From contig JAKGBX010000001.1 in the NCBI GenBank assembly GCA_021555075.1, forward strand, positions 558,001 to 622,000: DNA of 64,000 bases. Reading direction: 5' to 3'. The notes below the pieces were generated by a model that had not been told where the DNA came from, made no database searches, and worked only from the letters and a program-made list of their open reading frames with translations. This document shows, one piece after another, positions 33,693-42,752 of the stretch. A program made the position numbers and the translations under genes. This stretch comes from Rhodobacteraceae bacterium LMO-JJ12. Its GTDB lineage: Bacteria > Pseudomonadota > Alphaproteobacteria > Rhodobacterales > Rhodobacteraceae. Position 1 is the first letter of the stretch, and every line of letters starts with the position of its first letter.

Positions 33693-35828
33693 ATGTTCAA
33701 CGTAACGAAGAAATCGATTGAGTGGGGCGAAGAAACCCTCACTCTGGAAACGGGCAAGGTTGCTCGTCAGGCAGATGGCTCGGTCATCGCCACATTGGGT
33801 GAAACATCGGTCATGGCCAACGTGACCTATGCCCGCAAGCAAAAACCGGGGCAGGACTTTTTCCCGCTGACGGTTCACTATCAAGAGAAATACTATGCTG
33901 CCGGTAAAGTGCCGGGCGGCTTTTTCAAACGTGAGGCACGCCCCACCGAGAAAGAAACCCTGACTGCGCGTCTGATCGACCGTCCGATCCGCCCGCTGTT
34001 TGTCCCCGGCTTCAAGAACGAAGTTCTGGTGATGTGCACTGTGCTGTCACACGATCTGGTCAATGACCCGGATATGGTGGCGATGATTGCCGCAAGCGCC
34101 GCGCTGACCCTGTCGGGTGCGCCGTTCATGGGGCCGATTGCTGGCTGCCGCGTGGGCTATGAGGATGGTGAATACATCCTGAACCCTGAAGTCGACGACA
34201 TGCACAATCTGCGCAACAACCCCGATCAACGTCTTGATCTGGTTGTGGCCGGCACCAAAGACGCCGTGATGATGGTGGAATCGGAAGCTTATGAGCTGAC
34301 CGAAGCTGAAATGCTGGGTGCGGTGAAATTTGCCCATGACGCCATTCAGCCGGTGATCGACCTGATCATTGATCTGGCCGAAGATGCAGCGAAAGAGCCG
34401 TTTGACTTCACCCCGCCGGATTATAGCGAACTCTTTGAAGCGGTGAAGAAAGCCGGTGAAAAGGACATGCGCGCAGCGTTTGCCCATACCGACAAGCAAG
34501 AACGCACGGCGGCTGTGGCTGCGGCCCGCGAAGTGATCAAAGCGGCACTGACCGAGGAACAGCTGGAAGACGGCAACCTTGGCGCGGCGATGAAGAAGCT
34601 GGAAGCGGGCATTCTGCGCGGTGATGTTGTGAAAACCGGCAAGCGGATTGATGGGCGTGACACCACGACCGTACGTCCGATTGTTTGTGAAAACGGCCTT
34701 CTGCCGCGCACACACGGTTCGGCACTGTTCACCCGTGGCGAAACGCAGGCTTTGGTTGTGACCACGTTGGGCACAGGCGATGATGAGCAATTCATCGACG
34801 CGCTGCATGGCAACTTCAAATCCAACTTCCTGCTGCACTATAACTTCCCGCCCTATTCGGTTGGTGAAGTTGGCCGTGTGATGGGCCCGGGACGTCGTGA
34901 AATCGGTCACGGCAAACTGGCATGGCGCGCGCTTCAGGCGGTTCTGCCTGCGGCTACCGACTTCCCTTATACCCTGCGTCTGGTGTCTGAGATTACCGAG
35001 TCGAATGGCTCGTCCTCGATGGCATCGGTTTGTGGTGGATCGCTGTCGATGATGGACGCGGGCGTTCCGCTGAAATCGGCTGTTGCTGGTATCGCCATGG
35101 GTCTGATTCTGGAAGAAGATGGCTCGTATGCGATCTTGACCGACATCCTTGGTGATGAAGATCACCTTGGTGATATGGACTTCAAGGTGGCCGGGACCGA
35201 AAGCGGTATCACGTCGCTGCAGATGGACATCAAGGTTGCAGGCATCACGCCCGAGATCATGGAAAAGGCGCTGGCTCAGGCCAAAGATGCGCGTATCCAT
35301 ATCCTTGGTGAGATGAATAAGGCGCTTTCGGGTGCTGGCGACTTCTCGGTTCACGCACCGCGCATCGAGACCATGAACATCCCCACCGACAAGATCCGTG
35401 AAGTGATCGGGTCGGGTGGTAAGGTGATCCGTGAGATCGTCGAAGTGTCGGGTGCCAAGGTTGATATCAACGACGATGGTGTGATCAAGATTGCGTCGCC
35501 AAATGGCGAAGCCATTCAGAAAGCCTATGACATGATCCACGCGATCGTGGCCGAGCCGGAAGAAGGTGCGATCTATAAAGGCACAGTCGTGAAGATCGTC
35601 GATTTCGGCGCCTTCGTGAACTTCTTTGGCAAGCGCGATGGTCTTGTGCATGTCAGCCAGATCGAAAACCGCCGCCTGAACCATCCGTCGGATGTGCTCA
35701 AGGAAGGTCAGGAAGTCTGGGTCAAGCTGCTGGGCTTTGACGATCGTGGCAAGGTGCGCCTGTCGATGAAAGTGGTCGATCAGGAAACCGGCAAAGAAGC
35801 TGCGCCTGAAGAGAAAAACGACGACTGA
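33693..35828 (+). CDS. pnp: Polynucleotide phosphorylase
   Basis: A 711-residue 3'-5' exoribonuclease that phosphorolyses RNA and is a core degradosome enzyme. Start [14 protein letters not shown] at 33693 has AGGAA 8 nt upstream. Two RNase PH domains flank a helical domain ([10 protein letters not shown]-type segment [21 protein letters not shown] near 350). The C-terminus has a KH domain with [14 protein letters not shown] near 570 and an S1 domain from about 625. Length is typical. A strong terminator follows directly. rpsO, its usual upstream neighbour, is not here; the upstream gene is the divergent LysR regulator. Confidence 0.97.
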   Translation: MFNVTKKSIEWGEETLTLETGKVARQADGSVIATLGETSVMANVTYARKQKPGQDFFPLTVHYQEKYYAAGKVPGGFFKREARPTEKETLTARLIDRPIRPLFVPGFKNEVLVMCTVLSHDLVNDPDMVAMIAASAALTLSGAPFMGPIAGCRVGYEDGEYILNPEVDDMHNLRNNPDQRLDLVVAGTKDAVMMVESEAYELTEAEMLGAVKFAHDAIQPVIDLIIDLAEDAAKEPFDFTPPDYSELFEAVKKAGEKDMRAAFAHTDKQERTAAVAAAREVIKAALTEEQLEDGNLGAAMKKLEAGILRGDVVKTGKRIDGRDTTTVRPIVCENGLLPRTHGSALFTRGETQALVVTTLGTGDDEQFIDALHGNFKSNFLLHYNFPPYSVGEVGRVMGPGRREIGHGKLAWRALQAVLPAATDFPYTLRLVSEITESNGSSSMASVCGGSLSMMDAGVPLKSAVAGIAMGLILEEDGSYAILTDILGDEDHLGDMDFKVAGTESGITSLQMDIKVAGITPEIMEKALAQAKDARIHILGEMNKALSGAGDFSVHAPRIETMNIPTDKIREVIGSGGKVIREIVEVSGAKVDINDDGVIKIASPNGEAIQKAYDMIHAIVAEPEEGAIYKGTVVKIVDFGAFVNFFGKRDGLVHVSQIENRRLNHPSDVLKEGQEVWVKLLGFDDRGKVRLSMKVVDQETGKEAAPEEKNDD

Positions 35829-35857
35829 ACCTTCTAGGGTTTTTGCAAGATAGAGAG

Positions 35858-35883
35858 GCCCCGGTGGAAACGCCGGGGCTTTT
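35858..35883 (+). terminator. Intrinsic terminator of pnp
   Basis: GCCCCGG/CCGGGGC with an 8-nt loop, followed by TTTT, 30 bp after the pnp stop. Confidence 0.85.
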
Positions 35884-35939
35884 CTTGTTGTGTTGGGTTG
35901 CCTGCGTTGCGCACGGCAGCCGTTGTTGATGTTTGTAGT

Positions 35940-36052
35940 AAAGCGTTTCCACTTAAACCTGAGGCAGGATTAAGTGGAAACGCCGCGCAATACATCAATG
36001 TTGCGGGCGCTTCGAGACAAACTCGTGATTCAAGTTTTTCTCGAACCGCTTT
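35940..36052. repeat. 113-bp intergenic repeat, copy A
   Basis: This segment aligns without gaps to 40034-40146, also exactly 113 bp. Its ends are inverted (AAAGCGTTTC at the left, GAACCGCTTT at the right). Inside, copy A has a perfect 14-bp stem (GCGTTTCCACTTAA / TTAAGTGGAAACGC, 13-nt loop, 35943-35983). The most conserved part between the copies is CTAAGTGGAAACGCC in copy B against TTAAGTGGAAACGCC here, followed by a shared CGCAA.ACATC.ATGT pattern. It lies in the gap between the pnp and peroxiredoxin terminators. Nothing else is seen in this 260-bp gap. Confidence 0.75.
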
Positions 36053-36085
36053 AGAACAGCAAGCCGAATGGTGTTTGAGACGAAA

Positions 36086-36117
36086 ACGGCCCCGTCCGGT
36101 GAAGTGGACGGGGCCGT
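36086..36117 (-). terminator. Intrinsic terminator of the peroxiredoxin gene
   Basis: ACGGCCCCGTCC/GGACGGGGCCGT forms a perfect 12-bp stem with an 8-nt loop; read on the minus strand it is followed by TTTTC. Confidence 0.85.
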
Positions 36118-36143
36118 GTTTAATTGTGCTTCTGCGCTTTCGA

Positions 36144-36797
36144 TCAGCTCGGATCGGCGGTGGTGCGCAGGTAGGGCAGTTTGATGTCGATATTGCCGAA
36201 TTTGGCTTTTGCCTCTTCGTCATTGAGCGACATAGCGACGATCACGTCCTGGCCCTTGACCCAGTTGGCGGGGGTCGCGATGGGCGCGCCATAGGTGGCT
36301 TGCAGCCCGTCGAGCGCGCGCAACACCTCGGCAAAGTTGCGGCCCACCGACATCGGGTAAGTCATGCTCAGTTGCAGCTTCTTGTCGGGCGAAATGATGA
36401 AGACCGAGCGCACAGTTGCACTGTCGGCGGGGGTGCGGCCATCGGGAAGATAGGCATCGGCGGGCAGCATGTCGAAGGCTTTGGAGACCTCAAGCGACGT
36501 GTCGGCGATGATCGGGAAACCCGCCTTGGCACCGGCAAAACCTTCGATATCGCCTTTCCATTTCTTGTGTTCCTCGACACCATCGACCGAAATGCCGATC
36601 ACCTTGGTGCCCCGCTTGGCCCATTCATCGGCCAGTTGTGCCACGGCACCGAATTCGGTGGTGCAGACAGGTGTGAAATCCTTGGGGTGAGAGAAGAGAA
36701 TCGCCCAAGAATCGCCGATCCAGTCGTGGAAGGTGATCTTGCCCTGATCTGTGTCGGCGGTGAAATTGGGAACGATGTCATTGATACGAAGGCCCAT
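36144..36797 (-). CDS. 1-Cys peroxiredoxin (Prx6 family)
   Basis: A 217-residue thiol peroxidase. The peroxidatic Cys45 lies in HPKDFTPVCTTEFG, and no second cysteine exists in the protein, so it is a true 1-Cys enzyme needing an external reductant. The C-terminal extension from about 165 (YPMSVGRNFAEVLRALD) is the Prx6 hallmark that shapes the dimer. It reduces hydrogen and organic peroxides in the cytoplasm. Start MGLRINDIVPNF has an AGGAGC ribosome site upstream. The gene is divergent from the aldehyde dehydrogenase and followed by its own terminator. Confidence 0.95.
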   Translation of the reverse strand: MGLRINDIVPNFTADTDQGKITFHDWIGDSWAILFSHPKDFTPVCTTEFGAVAQLADEWAKRGTKVIGISVDGVEEHKKWKGDIEGFAGAKAGFPIIADTSLEVSKAFDMLPADAYLPDGRTPADSATVRSVFIISPDKKLQLSMTYPMSVGRNFAEVLRALDGLQATYGAPIATPANWVKGQDVIVAMSLNDEEAKAKFGNIDIKLPYLRTTADPS

Positions 36798-36964
36798 GGT
36801 TCGGCTCCTTTTTCTGGGTTTGGTTAACTCGTTACCGTATAGCTATGCTGTGTCGCAGTGTTTTTACACCCCCTGTCTTGCGGGTTTCTGGTCACAATGA
36901 CAGAGTGTCGCGAATCCAGATCAAGCGGCCTGTGCGGCCTGAGGCAAATCGAGAGGGAAATGCA

Positions 36965-38410
36965 ATGATCGAGAAGCGGCAGTTCTACGTCAATGGCAAA
37001 TGGGTCGACCCGATCGAGGGCAAGGACCATGAGGTAATCGACCCCTCGACAGAAGAGGCGGTGGCGGTGATCTCGCTGGGCGGGCAGGCCGATACGGACG
37101 CAGCAGTTGCAGCGGCCAAGGCGGCACTTCCCGGCTGGATGGCGACGCCCAAGGAAGAGCGCATCGCACTGGTTGAGAAGCTGGTCGAGATTTACAAGAC
37201 GCGCGCAGGCGAGATGGCCGAGCTGATCTCGATGGAGATGGGCGCCCCGATTGATATGGCGAAATCGGCGCAATGGGGTTCTGGCTATAGCCATCTGAAG
37301 AACTTTGTGCGTGCCGCAAAAGGGTTTGATTTTATTCGCCCGCTGGGAGATCACGCGCCAGACGACCGGATCATTTATGAGGCCGTGGGTGTGGCCGCTC
37401 TGATCACGCCCTGGAACTGGCCGATGAACCAAGTGACGTTGAAGGTTGGGGCCGCAGCCGTGGCGGGGTGTACCATGATCCTGAAACCGTCGGAGGAGAC
37501 GCCGCTTGACGCGATGCTGTTCGCCGAGATGATGGACGAGGCGGGTTTCCCGCCGGGTGTGTTCAACTTGGTCAATGGTGATGGTGTGGGCGTTGGTAGC
37601 CAGCTTTCGGCGCACGAAGGTGTCGATATGGTGAGCTTTACCGGATCGACACGGGCGGGCACGCTGATTTCGAAAGCGGCTGCTGATACGTTGAAGAAAG
37701 TGCATCTGGAGCTGGGCGGCAAAGGGGCCAATGTGGTCTTTGCCGATGCCGACGAAAAGGCGGTAAAGCGCGGTGTGCTGCACATGATGAACAACACCGG
37801 TCAAAGCTGTAACGCGCCGAGCCGGATGTTGGTGCAGCGCGAAAAATACGACGCGGCGGTGGAAGAAGCGGCCGCAGTGGCCAGTTCTGTCAGCGTCGGC
37901 AATGCCCATGAGGAAGGGCGCCATATCGGCCCGGTGGTGAACGCGGTGCAATGGGGCAAAATTCAGGACCTCATTCAGGCCGGGATTGACGAGGGTGCGC
38001 GGCTTGTTGCCGGGGGCACGGGTCGTCCCGATGGGCTGAACAAAGGGTATTACGTGCGCCCGACCGTTTTTGCCGATGTGACCCCGGACATGCGGATTTA
38101 CCGCGAGGAAATCTTTGGGCCGGTTCTGTCGATCTCGCCGTTTGACACCGAGGAAGAGGCCATCGAGATGGCCAATGATACGCCCTATGGTTTGACCAAC
38201 TATGTTCAGACCCAAGACGGTGCGCGGCTCAACAAGATGGCGCGCGCATTACGCTCGGGCATGGTCGAGATGAACGGCCAGCCGCGCGGTGCGGGTTCAC
38301 CCTTTGGCGGGATGAAGCAATCGGGCAACGGGCGCGAAGGCGGGGTTTACGGCATCGAAGACTTCCTTGAGGTCAAAGCGGTTTCTGGTTGGTCGAGCGC
38401 CAACGACTAA
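36965..38410 (+). CDS. NAD(P)-dependent aldehyde dehydrogenase family protein
   Basis: A 481-residue member of the ALDH superfamily. I chose MIEKRQFYVNGKW at 36965 because GAGGGA lies 7 nt upstream; the frame extends further but without family resemblance. The cofactor segment ITPWNWPMNQ, the general base Glu in LELGGKGANVVF and the nucleophile Cys in NNTGQSCNAPSRM are all present, as are EEIFGPVLSI and GAGSPFGGMKQSGNGREGG. It resembles broad-specificity aldehyde dehydrogenases; the substrate cannot be read from the sequence. It is followed after about 70 bp by a kinase-like gene on the same strand. Confidence 0.95.
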   Translation: MIEKRQFYVNGKWVDPIEGKDHEVIDPSTEEAVAVISLGGQADTDAAVAAAKAALPGWMATPKEERIALVEKLVEIYKTRAGEMAELISMEMGAPIDMAKSAQWGSGYSHLKNFVRAAKGFDFIRPLGDHAPDDRIIYEAVGVAALITPWNWPMNQVTLKVGAAAVAGCTMILKPSEETPLDAMLFAEMMDEAGFPPGVFNLVNGDGVGVGSQLSAHEGVDMVSFTGSTRAGTLISKAAADTLKKVHLELGGKGANVVFADADEKAVKRGVLHMMNNTGQSCNAPSRMLVQREKYDAAVEEAAAVASSVSVGNAHEEGRHIGPVVNAVQWGKIQDLIQAGIDEGARLVAGGTGRPDGLNKGYYVRPTVFADVTPDMRIYREEIFGPVLSISPFDTEEEAIEMANDTPYGLTNYVQTQDGARLNKMARALRSGMVEMNGQPRGAGSPFGGMKQSGNGREGGVYGIEDFLEVKAVSGWSSAND

Positions 38411-38477
38411 GCCATCATGGACATGTGATGCGATCCGGGGCTATTGCTGGCCCCGGATTTTCTATTTGGAGCGCCTG

Positions 38478-39515
38478 ATGGCCAACCTGCCCGACAGCAT
38501 GACATTCGTGCCGGAAACGGTGCTGAAACGGGATGTGTTTTCCGAGACGATTTCCGGGCATCTGGCCGAAGATCCGGTGCGCAAGGTGGTTCTGCGCAAA
38601 CTTGATGGCGTGCCGTGGTGGGCCAAACCTTTGGCATGGTTTCTGGCCCGCAAGGAGGTGCGTGGATTGCGCGCCGTGAGCGGGATCGAGGGCGTTCCCG
38701 AGCTGTTGCGTGTCGATAAGGTGGGGTTGTTGCGTAGTTGGTCGCATGGCACGCCGTTGCAGTTGGCCCGGCCCGGTGAGGCTAAATGGTTCAAGGATGC
38801 CAAGCGGTTGCTGCGCGAAATGCGCAGACGTGGTGTGACCCATAACGATATTGCCAAGCCGCAGAATTGGCTCATGGCGCCGGACGGGCGCGCGGCGGTG
38901 ATTGATTTTCAACTGGCCAGTGTGCATCGCCGCCGGGGCAAGATTTTCCGGGTGATGGCACGCGAGGATTTGCGTCATTTGTTGAAGCAGAAACGCAATT
39001 TTGCGCCGCACTTACTGACCGCGACAGAGCGACGGATGCTGGCGCAAAAGGCGTTGCCAACGCGGCTCTGGATGGCAACGGGCAAGCGGATCTATAATTT
39101 CGTGACGCGTCGGCTGATGAATTGGTCGGACGGTGAGGGGACCGAGGACCGGATCGCGCGTGATGGCGCGGCGGTGCGCAAGGCGTTGGCGCAACCCGGG
39201 ATTGGGGAAGTCGCACTGTTCACCTATGCGCTTCCGGCGCGGGGCGTTGGGGTTTACGCCTTTGCCGAGACCGCCTTGGGAGCGGCGGAGCTGCGCGCGT
39301 TGGTGCCTGAAGCGCAGGCCGAGTTGGTGCAACCTGTGGCAGCGATGCCGCGCAATGCGCACGGTGGTGTGCGCGAGGATGCGCTGCAATTGGTGGCGAC
39401 GAATCGTCTGGATGAGTTGGAGCTGCTGATTGCGGCTGAGCCTGATTTGGCGGTGGCGATGAAGCCGATTGTTGCCGGGCGATTGAACCTGACTGATCGA
39501 GTGCTGAAAAGCTGA
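38478..39515 (+). CDS. Protein kinase-fold protein with long C-terminal region
   Basis: A 345-residue protein from MANLPDSMTFVPETV, with GGAG about 9 nt before the ATG at 38478. The kinase-like catalytic loop reads RRRGVTHNDIAKPQNWLM and the metal-binding segment AAVIDFQLAS, giving HND...N...DFQ as in the RIO/lipopolysaccharide-kinase-like group. The glycine-rich loop is poorly conserved. The C-terminal about 130 residues are alanine-rich with no domain I can name. Comparable proteins occur next to core genes in Rhodobacteraceae, but targets are unknown. It precedes trxC by about 70 bp and may share its transcript. Confidence 0.8.
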   Translation: MANLPDSMTFVPETVLKRDVFSETISGHLAEDPVRKVVLRKLDGVPWWAKPLAWFLARKEVRGLRAVSGIEGVPELLRVDKVGLLRSWSHGTPLQLARPGEAKWFKDAKRLLREMRRRGVTHNDIAKPQNWLMAPDGRAAVIDFQLASVHRRRGKIFRVMAREDLRHLLKQKRNFAPHLLTATERRMLAQKALPTRLWMATGKRIYNFVTRRLMNWSDGEGTEDRIARDGAAVRKALAQPGIGEVALFTYALPARGVGVYAFAETALGAAELRALVPEAQAELVQPVAAMPRNAHGGVREDALQLVATNRLDELELLIAAEPDLAVAMKPIVAGRLNLTDRVLKS

Positions 39516-39585
39516 GATCCGGGGCTTTCAATTCAGGTTTGCTAACATATATTAGTTATCGAATGTGATTTGAGTGGAGGCTGAA

Positions 39586-40020
39586 ATGGCCAATTCCTTG
39601 AAAGTAACGTGCCTTGACTGCGCGCAGGTCAACCGGGTGCCCCAAGACAAGTTGGGCAGTGGAGCGAAGTGCGGCACCTGCGGGGCGCCGTTGATCCGCA
39701 ACAAGGCAGTGGAGGTGGATTTCGCCACGCTGCAAAAGGCGGCGCGCAACGATGATCTGCCGCTCGTGGTGGATTTCTGGGCACCGTGGTGCGGACCTTG
39801 CCGGCAGATGGCGCCGGAGTTTTCCAAGGCTGCACAAGAGCTTGGCAGCAAGGCGCGTCTGGTGAAAGTGAATACCGAAGAGCATCCCAAGGCGGGTCAG
39901 GCCTATGGAATTCGCGGTATTCCGACCATGGCGGGCTTCCGTGGCGGGCGCGAAAAGGCGCGGCAATCGGGCGCCATGCCAGCGGCCTCAATCGTGTCTT
40001 GGGTAAAGGGCGCCGTCTAA
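39586..40020 (+). CDS. trxC: Thioredoxin 2 (zinc-binding TrxC type)
   Basis: A 144-residue thioredoxin from the ATG at 39586, preceded by GGAGG at 7 nt; a GTG 12 nt earlier is inside that ribosome site. The N-terminal zinc finger has two CxxC pairs (CLDC and CGTC, about residues 8-31), diagnostic of Trx2. The active site is FWAPWCGPCRQMAPEF, and the cis-proline lies in IRGIPTMAGF. It reduces protein disulfides in the cytoplasm and is commonly induced by oxidative stress, which fits the nearby peroxiredoxin. The gene is followed directly by the second 113-bp repeat. Confidence 0.95.
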   Translation: MANSLKVTCLDCAQVNRVPQDKLGSGAKCGTCGAPLIRNKAVEVDFATLQKAARNDDLPLVVDFWAPWCGPCRQMAPEFSKAAQELGSKARLVKVNTEEHPKAGQAYGIRGIPTMAGFRGGREKARQSGAMPAASIVSWVKGAV

Positions 40021-40033
40021 GAGCGGGTGCTTG

Positions 40034-40146
40034 AAAGCGTTTCTGGCTGGACTTGTGACAGGGCTAAGTGGAAACGCCACGCAAGACATCCATGTCGTGG
40101 GTGTTGCAAAACAAGCGCGTGAGCGAGGGTCATTTTGAGACGCTTT
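40034..40146. repeat. 113-bp intergenic repeat, copy B
   Basis: Second copy of the repeat at 35940-36052, same length and orientation, about 65-70 percent identical by eye. Ends are AAAGCGTTTC and GAGACGCTTT, inverted with one mismatch. Its right end overlaps the stop codon of the small membrane protein gene at 40145, so the repeat supplies that stop. It starts 13 bp after the trxC stop. Confidence 0.75.
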
Positions 40147-40366
40147 AGCGGATACGCTGAACCTCGACAGCCGATTCCGGGGCGCCAAATGCGCCTTTGA
40201 TCAGCATGTGCAGATAGGTCGTTGCCATGATCAATGCGGCGGGCAGGCTTGCCGCGACGAGATAGATCACCAGCATCTGTGACCAACTGACATCGAATCC
40301 GATCAGTGCCACGAGAGCGCTGATCATTGCTGCGATGCCTGACAAGAACACGATCATGATTACCAT
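40145..40366 (-). CDS. Small membrane protein of unknown function
   Basis: A 73-residue protein with two hydrophobic segments (about residues 1-25 and 30-50; IVFLSGIAAMISALVALIG, MLVIYLVAASLPAALIM). The ATG at 40366 has AAAGG about 8 nt upstream. No domain is recognised beyond a two-helix membrane hairpin. The 3' end overlaps the 113-bp repeat. It converges on trxC. The 280-bp gap upstream, to the thioesterase start, holds no other gene. Confidence 0.65.
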   Translation of the reverse strand: MVIMIVFLSGIAAMISALVALIGFDVSWSQMLVIYLVAASLPAALIMATTYLHMLIKGAFGAPESAVEVQRIR

Positions 40367-40644
40367 GTGTTCGCCTTTGTAATTTCTGCCCCGTCCTTCG
40401 AATTATCAATGAAAATACGCCAGAAGTAAGGCGCGCTTCTGGTTCAAGGATGGAGAAGCGGGAAATTGCTGGTATCTACGGGATCTTCGGGGCATATCCC
40501 TGAAGCGTCGTGCCCAAAGCTGAATCATCGGTTTTTTGGCAAGTTGCTGTGAAGTATTCATAGGTTGCGTTGCGCTCCGTCTCATCCCGGCCTCGAGTGT
40601 AAGGCGGAACGCGTTGACAAATGATTAACTGGGAGAAGCCAGCA

Positions 40645-41031
40645 ATGAACGAAGCCGAAAAACCGCAGGGTGATCTGATGTTGCGCACGCAGGCGATGCC
40701 TGCCGATGTGAATGTGAACGGCGACATTTTCGGCGGATGGGTGCTGAGCCAGATGGACACGGCCAGCGGGATTGTTGCGTCAGAACGGGCGCAGGGACGG
40801 GTGGCGACGGTGGCGCTGGACGCGATGAAGTTCATCCGTCCGGTGCAGGTGGGCGATGTTTTGTGCGTCTATGCGCGGGTGCAACGGGTCGGGCGCAGCT
40901 CGATCGGTATCGCCACCGAGGCTTGGGCGCTGCGCCATCTGAAAGGACACCGCGAGAAGGTGACCGAAGCGGTGTTCACCTTTGTCGCGATTGACGAGAA
41001 CGGGCAGCCGAGGCAGGTTCCCGAAGTGTAA
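40645..41031 (+). CDS. Acyl-CoA thioesterase (YciA-like hotdog fold)
   Basis: A 128-residue hotdog-fold protein. MNEAEKPQGDLMLRTQAMP at 40645 has GGGAGAAG upstream; the frame opens eight codons earlier without a signal. NVNGDIFGGWVLSQMDTASGIVA is the catalytic helix region of YciA/BFIT-type acyl-CoA thioesterases, with the Asn and Asp expected there, and MKFIRPVQVGDVL follows. It hydrolyses acyl-CoA to free acid and CoA in the cytoplasm; chain length preference is unknown. It converges on the DUF302 gene across a terminator. Confidence 0.9.
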   Translation: MNEAEKPQGDLMLRTQAMPADVNVNGDIFGGWVLSQMDTASGIVASERAQGRVATVALDAMKFIRPVQVGDVLCVYARVQRVGRSSIGIATEAWALRHLKGHREKVTEAVFTFVAIDENGQPRQVPEV

Positions 41032-41055
41032 AAGCCCCCCTGAGAACCGGGGGGC
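41031..41055 (-). terminator. Intrinsic terminator of the DUF302 gene
   Basis: GCCCCCC/GGGGGGC with an 8-nt loop (41034-41055); on the minus strand it is followed by TTTTA. The plus-strand side lacks a T-run, so it mainly serves the minus-strand transcript. Confidence 0.75.
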
Positions 41056-41058
41056 AGG

Positions 41059-41445
41059 TCAGATCGCGTCGACCACCTGTTGCAACATCTTGCCGACCTC
41101 GCCAGCCACGCCTTGCAGACCGGCATTGTCGATCGAGGCCATTGAGGCCGATGGATCGATCGCCGAGACTTCTACACCACCGTCAACCGACCGCAGGATA
41201 ACGTTGCATGGCAGCATCGCGCCGACGCGCGGTTCAAGCCCGATGGCCTCCCAGGCCATGGTCGGGTTGCAGGCGCCGAGGATGCGGTAATCCTCCATGT
41301 CCTTGTCGATCTTCTTTTTCATCGTGGCCTTGACGTCAATTTCTGTCAGCACCCCAAAACCCTTGTCAGACAGGGCCTTGCGAGTGCGGGCATCGACGTC
41401 TTCAAAGCTTGCGCCGGTGATGATGCGGTTGAAGGTATAGGACAT
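41059..41445 (-). CDS. DUF302 family protein
   Basis: A 128-residue protein matching DUF302: ASFEDVDARTRKALSDKGFGVLTEIDVKATMKKKI, then DYRILGACNPTMAWEAI and GAMLPCNVILR. The ACNP and LPCNV cysteines are family features. No signal peptide is seen. DUF302 proteins bind small ligands or haem-related molecules in a few studied cases, but no general function is established. It is 20 bp downstream of the L,D-transpeptidase gene on the same strand and followed by a terminator, so the two are probably one transcript. Confidence 0.88.
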   Translation of the reverse strand: MSYTFNRIITGASFEDVDARTRKALSDKGFGVLTEIDVKATMKKKIDKDMEDYRILGACNPTMAWEAIGLEPRVGAMLPCNVILRSVDGGVEVSAIDPSASMASIDNAGLQGVAGEVGKMLQQVVDAI

Positions 41446-41465
41446 GGAGTTCGCCTTTCGAAGGA

Positions 41466-42020
41466 TCAGACCACCGTGACGACCGTGCCAACCGGCACGC
41501 GTTTGTAGAGGTCAATCACATGTTCGTTGATCATGCGGATGCAGCCATTGGAGACCGAGCGACCGATGGATTTCGGCGCGGTGGTGCCGTGGATGCGGAA
41601 ATAGGTGTCGCGCCCGTTCTTGAAGAGATAAAGCGCGCGCGCACCAAGCGGATTGCCGGGGCCGCCGGGCTGAACATAATCGTTGTCCTTGAACTTGCCG
41701 TAGGCTTTGGGATCGCGCTCGATCATCTCGTTGGTGGGGCGCCAGGTGGGCCATTCTTTCTTGACGGAGATCGTGGCGGTGCCGGTGAAATCGAGACCAG
41801 CTTTGCCGACGCCAACGCCATAGCGCAGTGCGGTGCGCGGCGCGGTGATGAAATAGAGGAAATGCGCCTTGGGCAGGACCAAAAGCTGACCCGGAGCGTA
41901 GCTCGGACCGACCCTGACCTCTTGTGGCAGAAGGATCGGATCAAGCTCGAATGCGCGCACGATGGAGGGCGTGGCAAGGGTGGCAGCGGTACTGGCAAGA
42001 AAATTACGACGAGAAATCAT
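41466..42020 (-). CDS. L,D-transpeptidase (YkuD/ErfK family), Tat-exported
   Basis: A 184-residue periplasmic enzyme. The N-terminus MISRRNFLASTAATLATPSIV is a twin-arginine signal. The YkuD catalytic motif is HGTTAPKSIGRSVSNGCIRM, with the His and the nucleophilic Cys in SNGCIR. Such enzymes make 3-3 peptidoglycan crosslinks or attach proteins to peptidoglycan. The YVQPGGPGNPLGARALYL segment is typical of the family. It is probably co-transcribed with the DUF302 gene. A second, shorter L,D-transpeptidase is encoded at 48042. Confidence 0.93.
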   Translation of the reverse strand: MISRRNFLASTAATLATPSIVRAFELDPILLPQEVRVGPSYAPGQLLVLPKAHFLYFITAPRTALRYGVGVGKAGLDFTGTATISVKKEWPTWRPTNEMIERDPKAYGKFKDNDYVQPGGPGNPLGARALYLFKNGRDTYFRIHGTTAPKSIGRSVSNGCIRMINEHVIDLYKRVPVGTVVTVV

Positions 42021-42252
42021 GAGCGGGCCTCTGGTGTTTCACTGAAATATATATGGGGAATCGATAGCGCAATTTGAAGAGTTTCTCAACGCACCCCACG
42101 AAAACGTTAATGGCTTGTGGCAATGCGGATGCGGGGGGTGATTTGCGTGCACCGTCCGGCTGCTGTCCGGCTGCCGGGTTGATTGCAAAGGTTAACGTCG
42201 AATTAGGTTAATCCGGCGTGCGGTGCGGTGGGTAAAAGCGGCGGAGGCAACG

Positions 42253-42281
42253 AAAAAGGGTGCATGAAATCATGCACCCTT
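42253..42281 (-). terminator. Intrinsic terminator of cspA
   Basis: AAGGGTGCATGA/TCATGCACCCTT forms a perfect 12-bp inverted repeat; on the minus strand a run of five T follows. Confidence 0.88.
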
Positions 42282-42312
42282 CGCAATCCTGACGAATCAG
42301 AATTTATGTGGC

Positions 42313-42519
42313 TTATGCCAGCGCGATGTTGATCGCGGCTTCACGACCGTCACGGCCGGGTTCGATGTCGAACGTAACTTTCTGGTCATCGGCCAGGCCG
42401 GTGAGGCCCGAACGCTCTACGGCGCTGATGTGGACGAAAACGTCCTTGCCACCGGTTTCCGGTGCGATGAAGCCGAAGCCTTTAGTTGTGTTGAACCATT
42501 TTACGGTGCCATTGGCCAT
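42313..42519 (-). CDS. cspA: Cold shock protein (CspA family)
   Basis: A 68-residue OB-fold RNA chaperone. RNP1-like KGFGFI and RNP2-like VFVHISA are intact, after MANGTVKWFNTT. It binds single-stranded RNA and DNA and prevents secondary structure at low temperature or during growth shifts. A strong terminator follows, and there is no gene for several hundred bases upstream, leaving room for the long structured 5' leader typical of csp genes. Whether this copy is cold-inducible cannot be read from the sequence. Confidence 0.96.
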   Translation of the reverse strand: MANGTVKWFNTTKGFGFIAPETGGKDVFVHISAVERSGLTGLADDQKVTFDIEPGRDGREAAINIALA

Positions 42520-42752
42520 ATCCGTAGTCTCCTATAAATGCTGCCCGCGTAGGTGCGACAGCCTGGCGTAGTCGGTCTGGATCGAGGGACTGAACGCCGT
42601 TTGAAGGGAGACAGTGGGTCGAAATAGAATAACGTCTGCAAGGGGGCATATGGGGGTATGCGGGATAAAAAGCAAGAGATTCTTTAGGGGAGGTGGATTC
42701 AGGCAAGTTGACGCCGGGGCGGGTTGTGGCGGTTAATGGAGACCCGAAGTTT

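Noticed and set aside
34047-35684. Minus-strand open frame of 545 codons over pnp
   Set aside because: Antisense of polynucleotide phosphorylase; His/Arg/Asn-rich without a domain.
36824-38215. Minus-strand open frame of 463 codons over the aldehyde dehydrogenase
   Set aside because: Antisense shadow; the dehydrogenase has its catalytic Cys and Glu in place.
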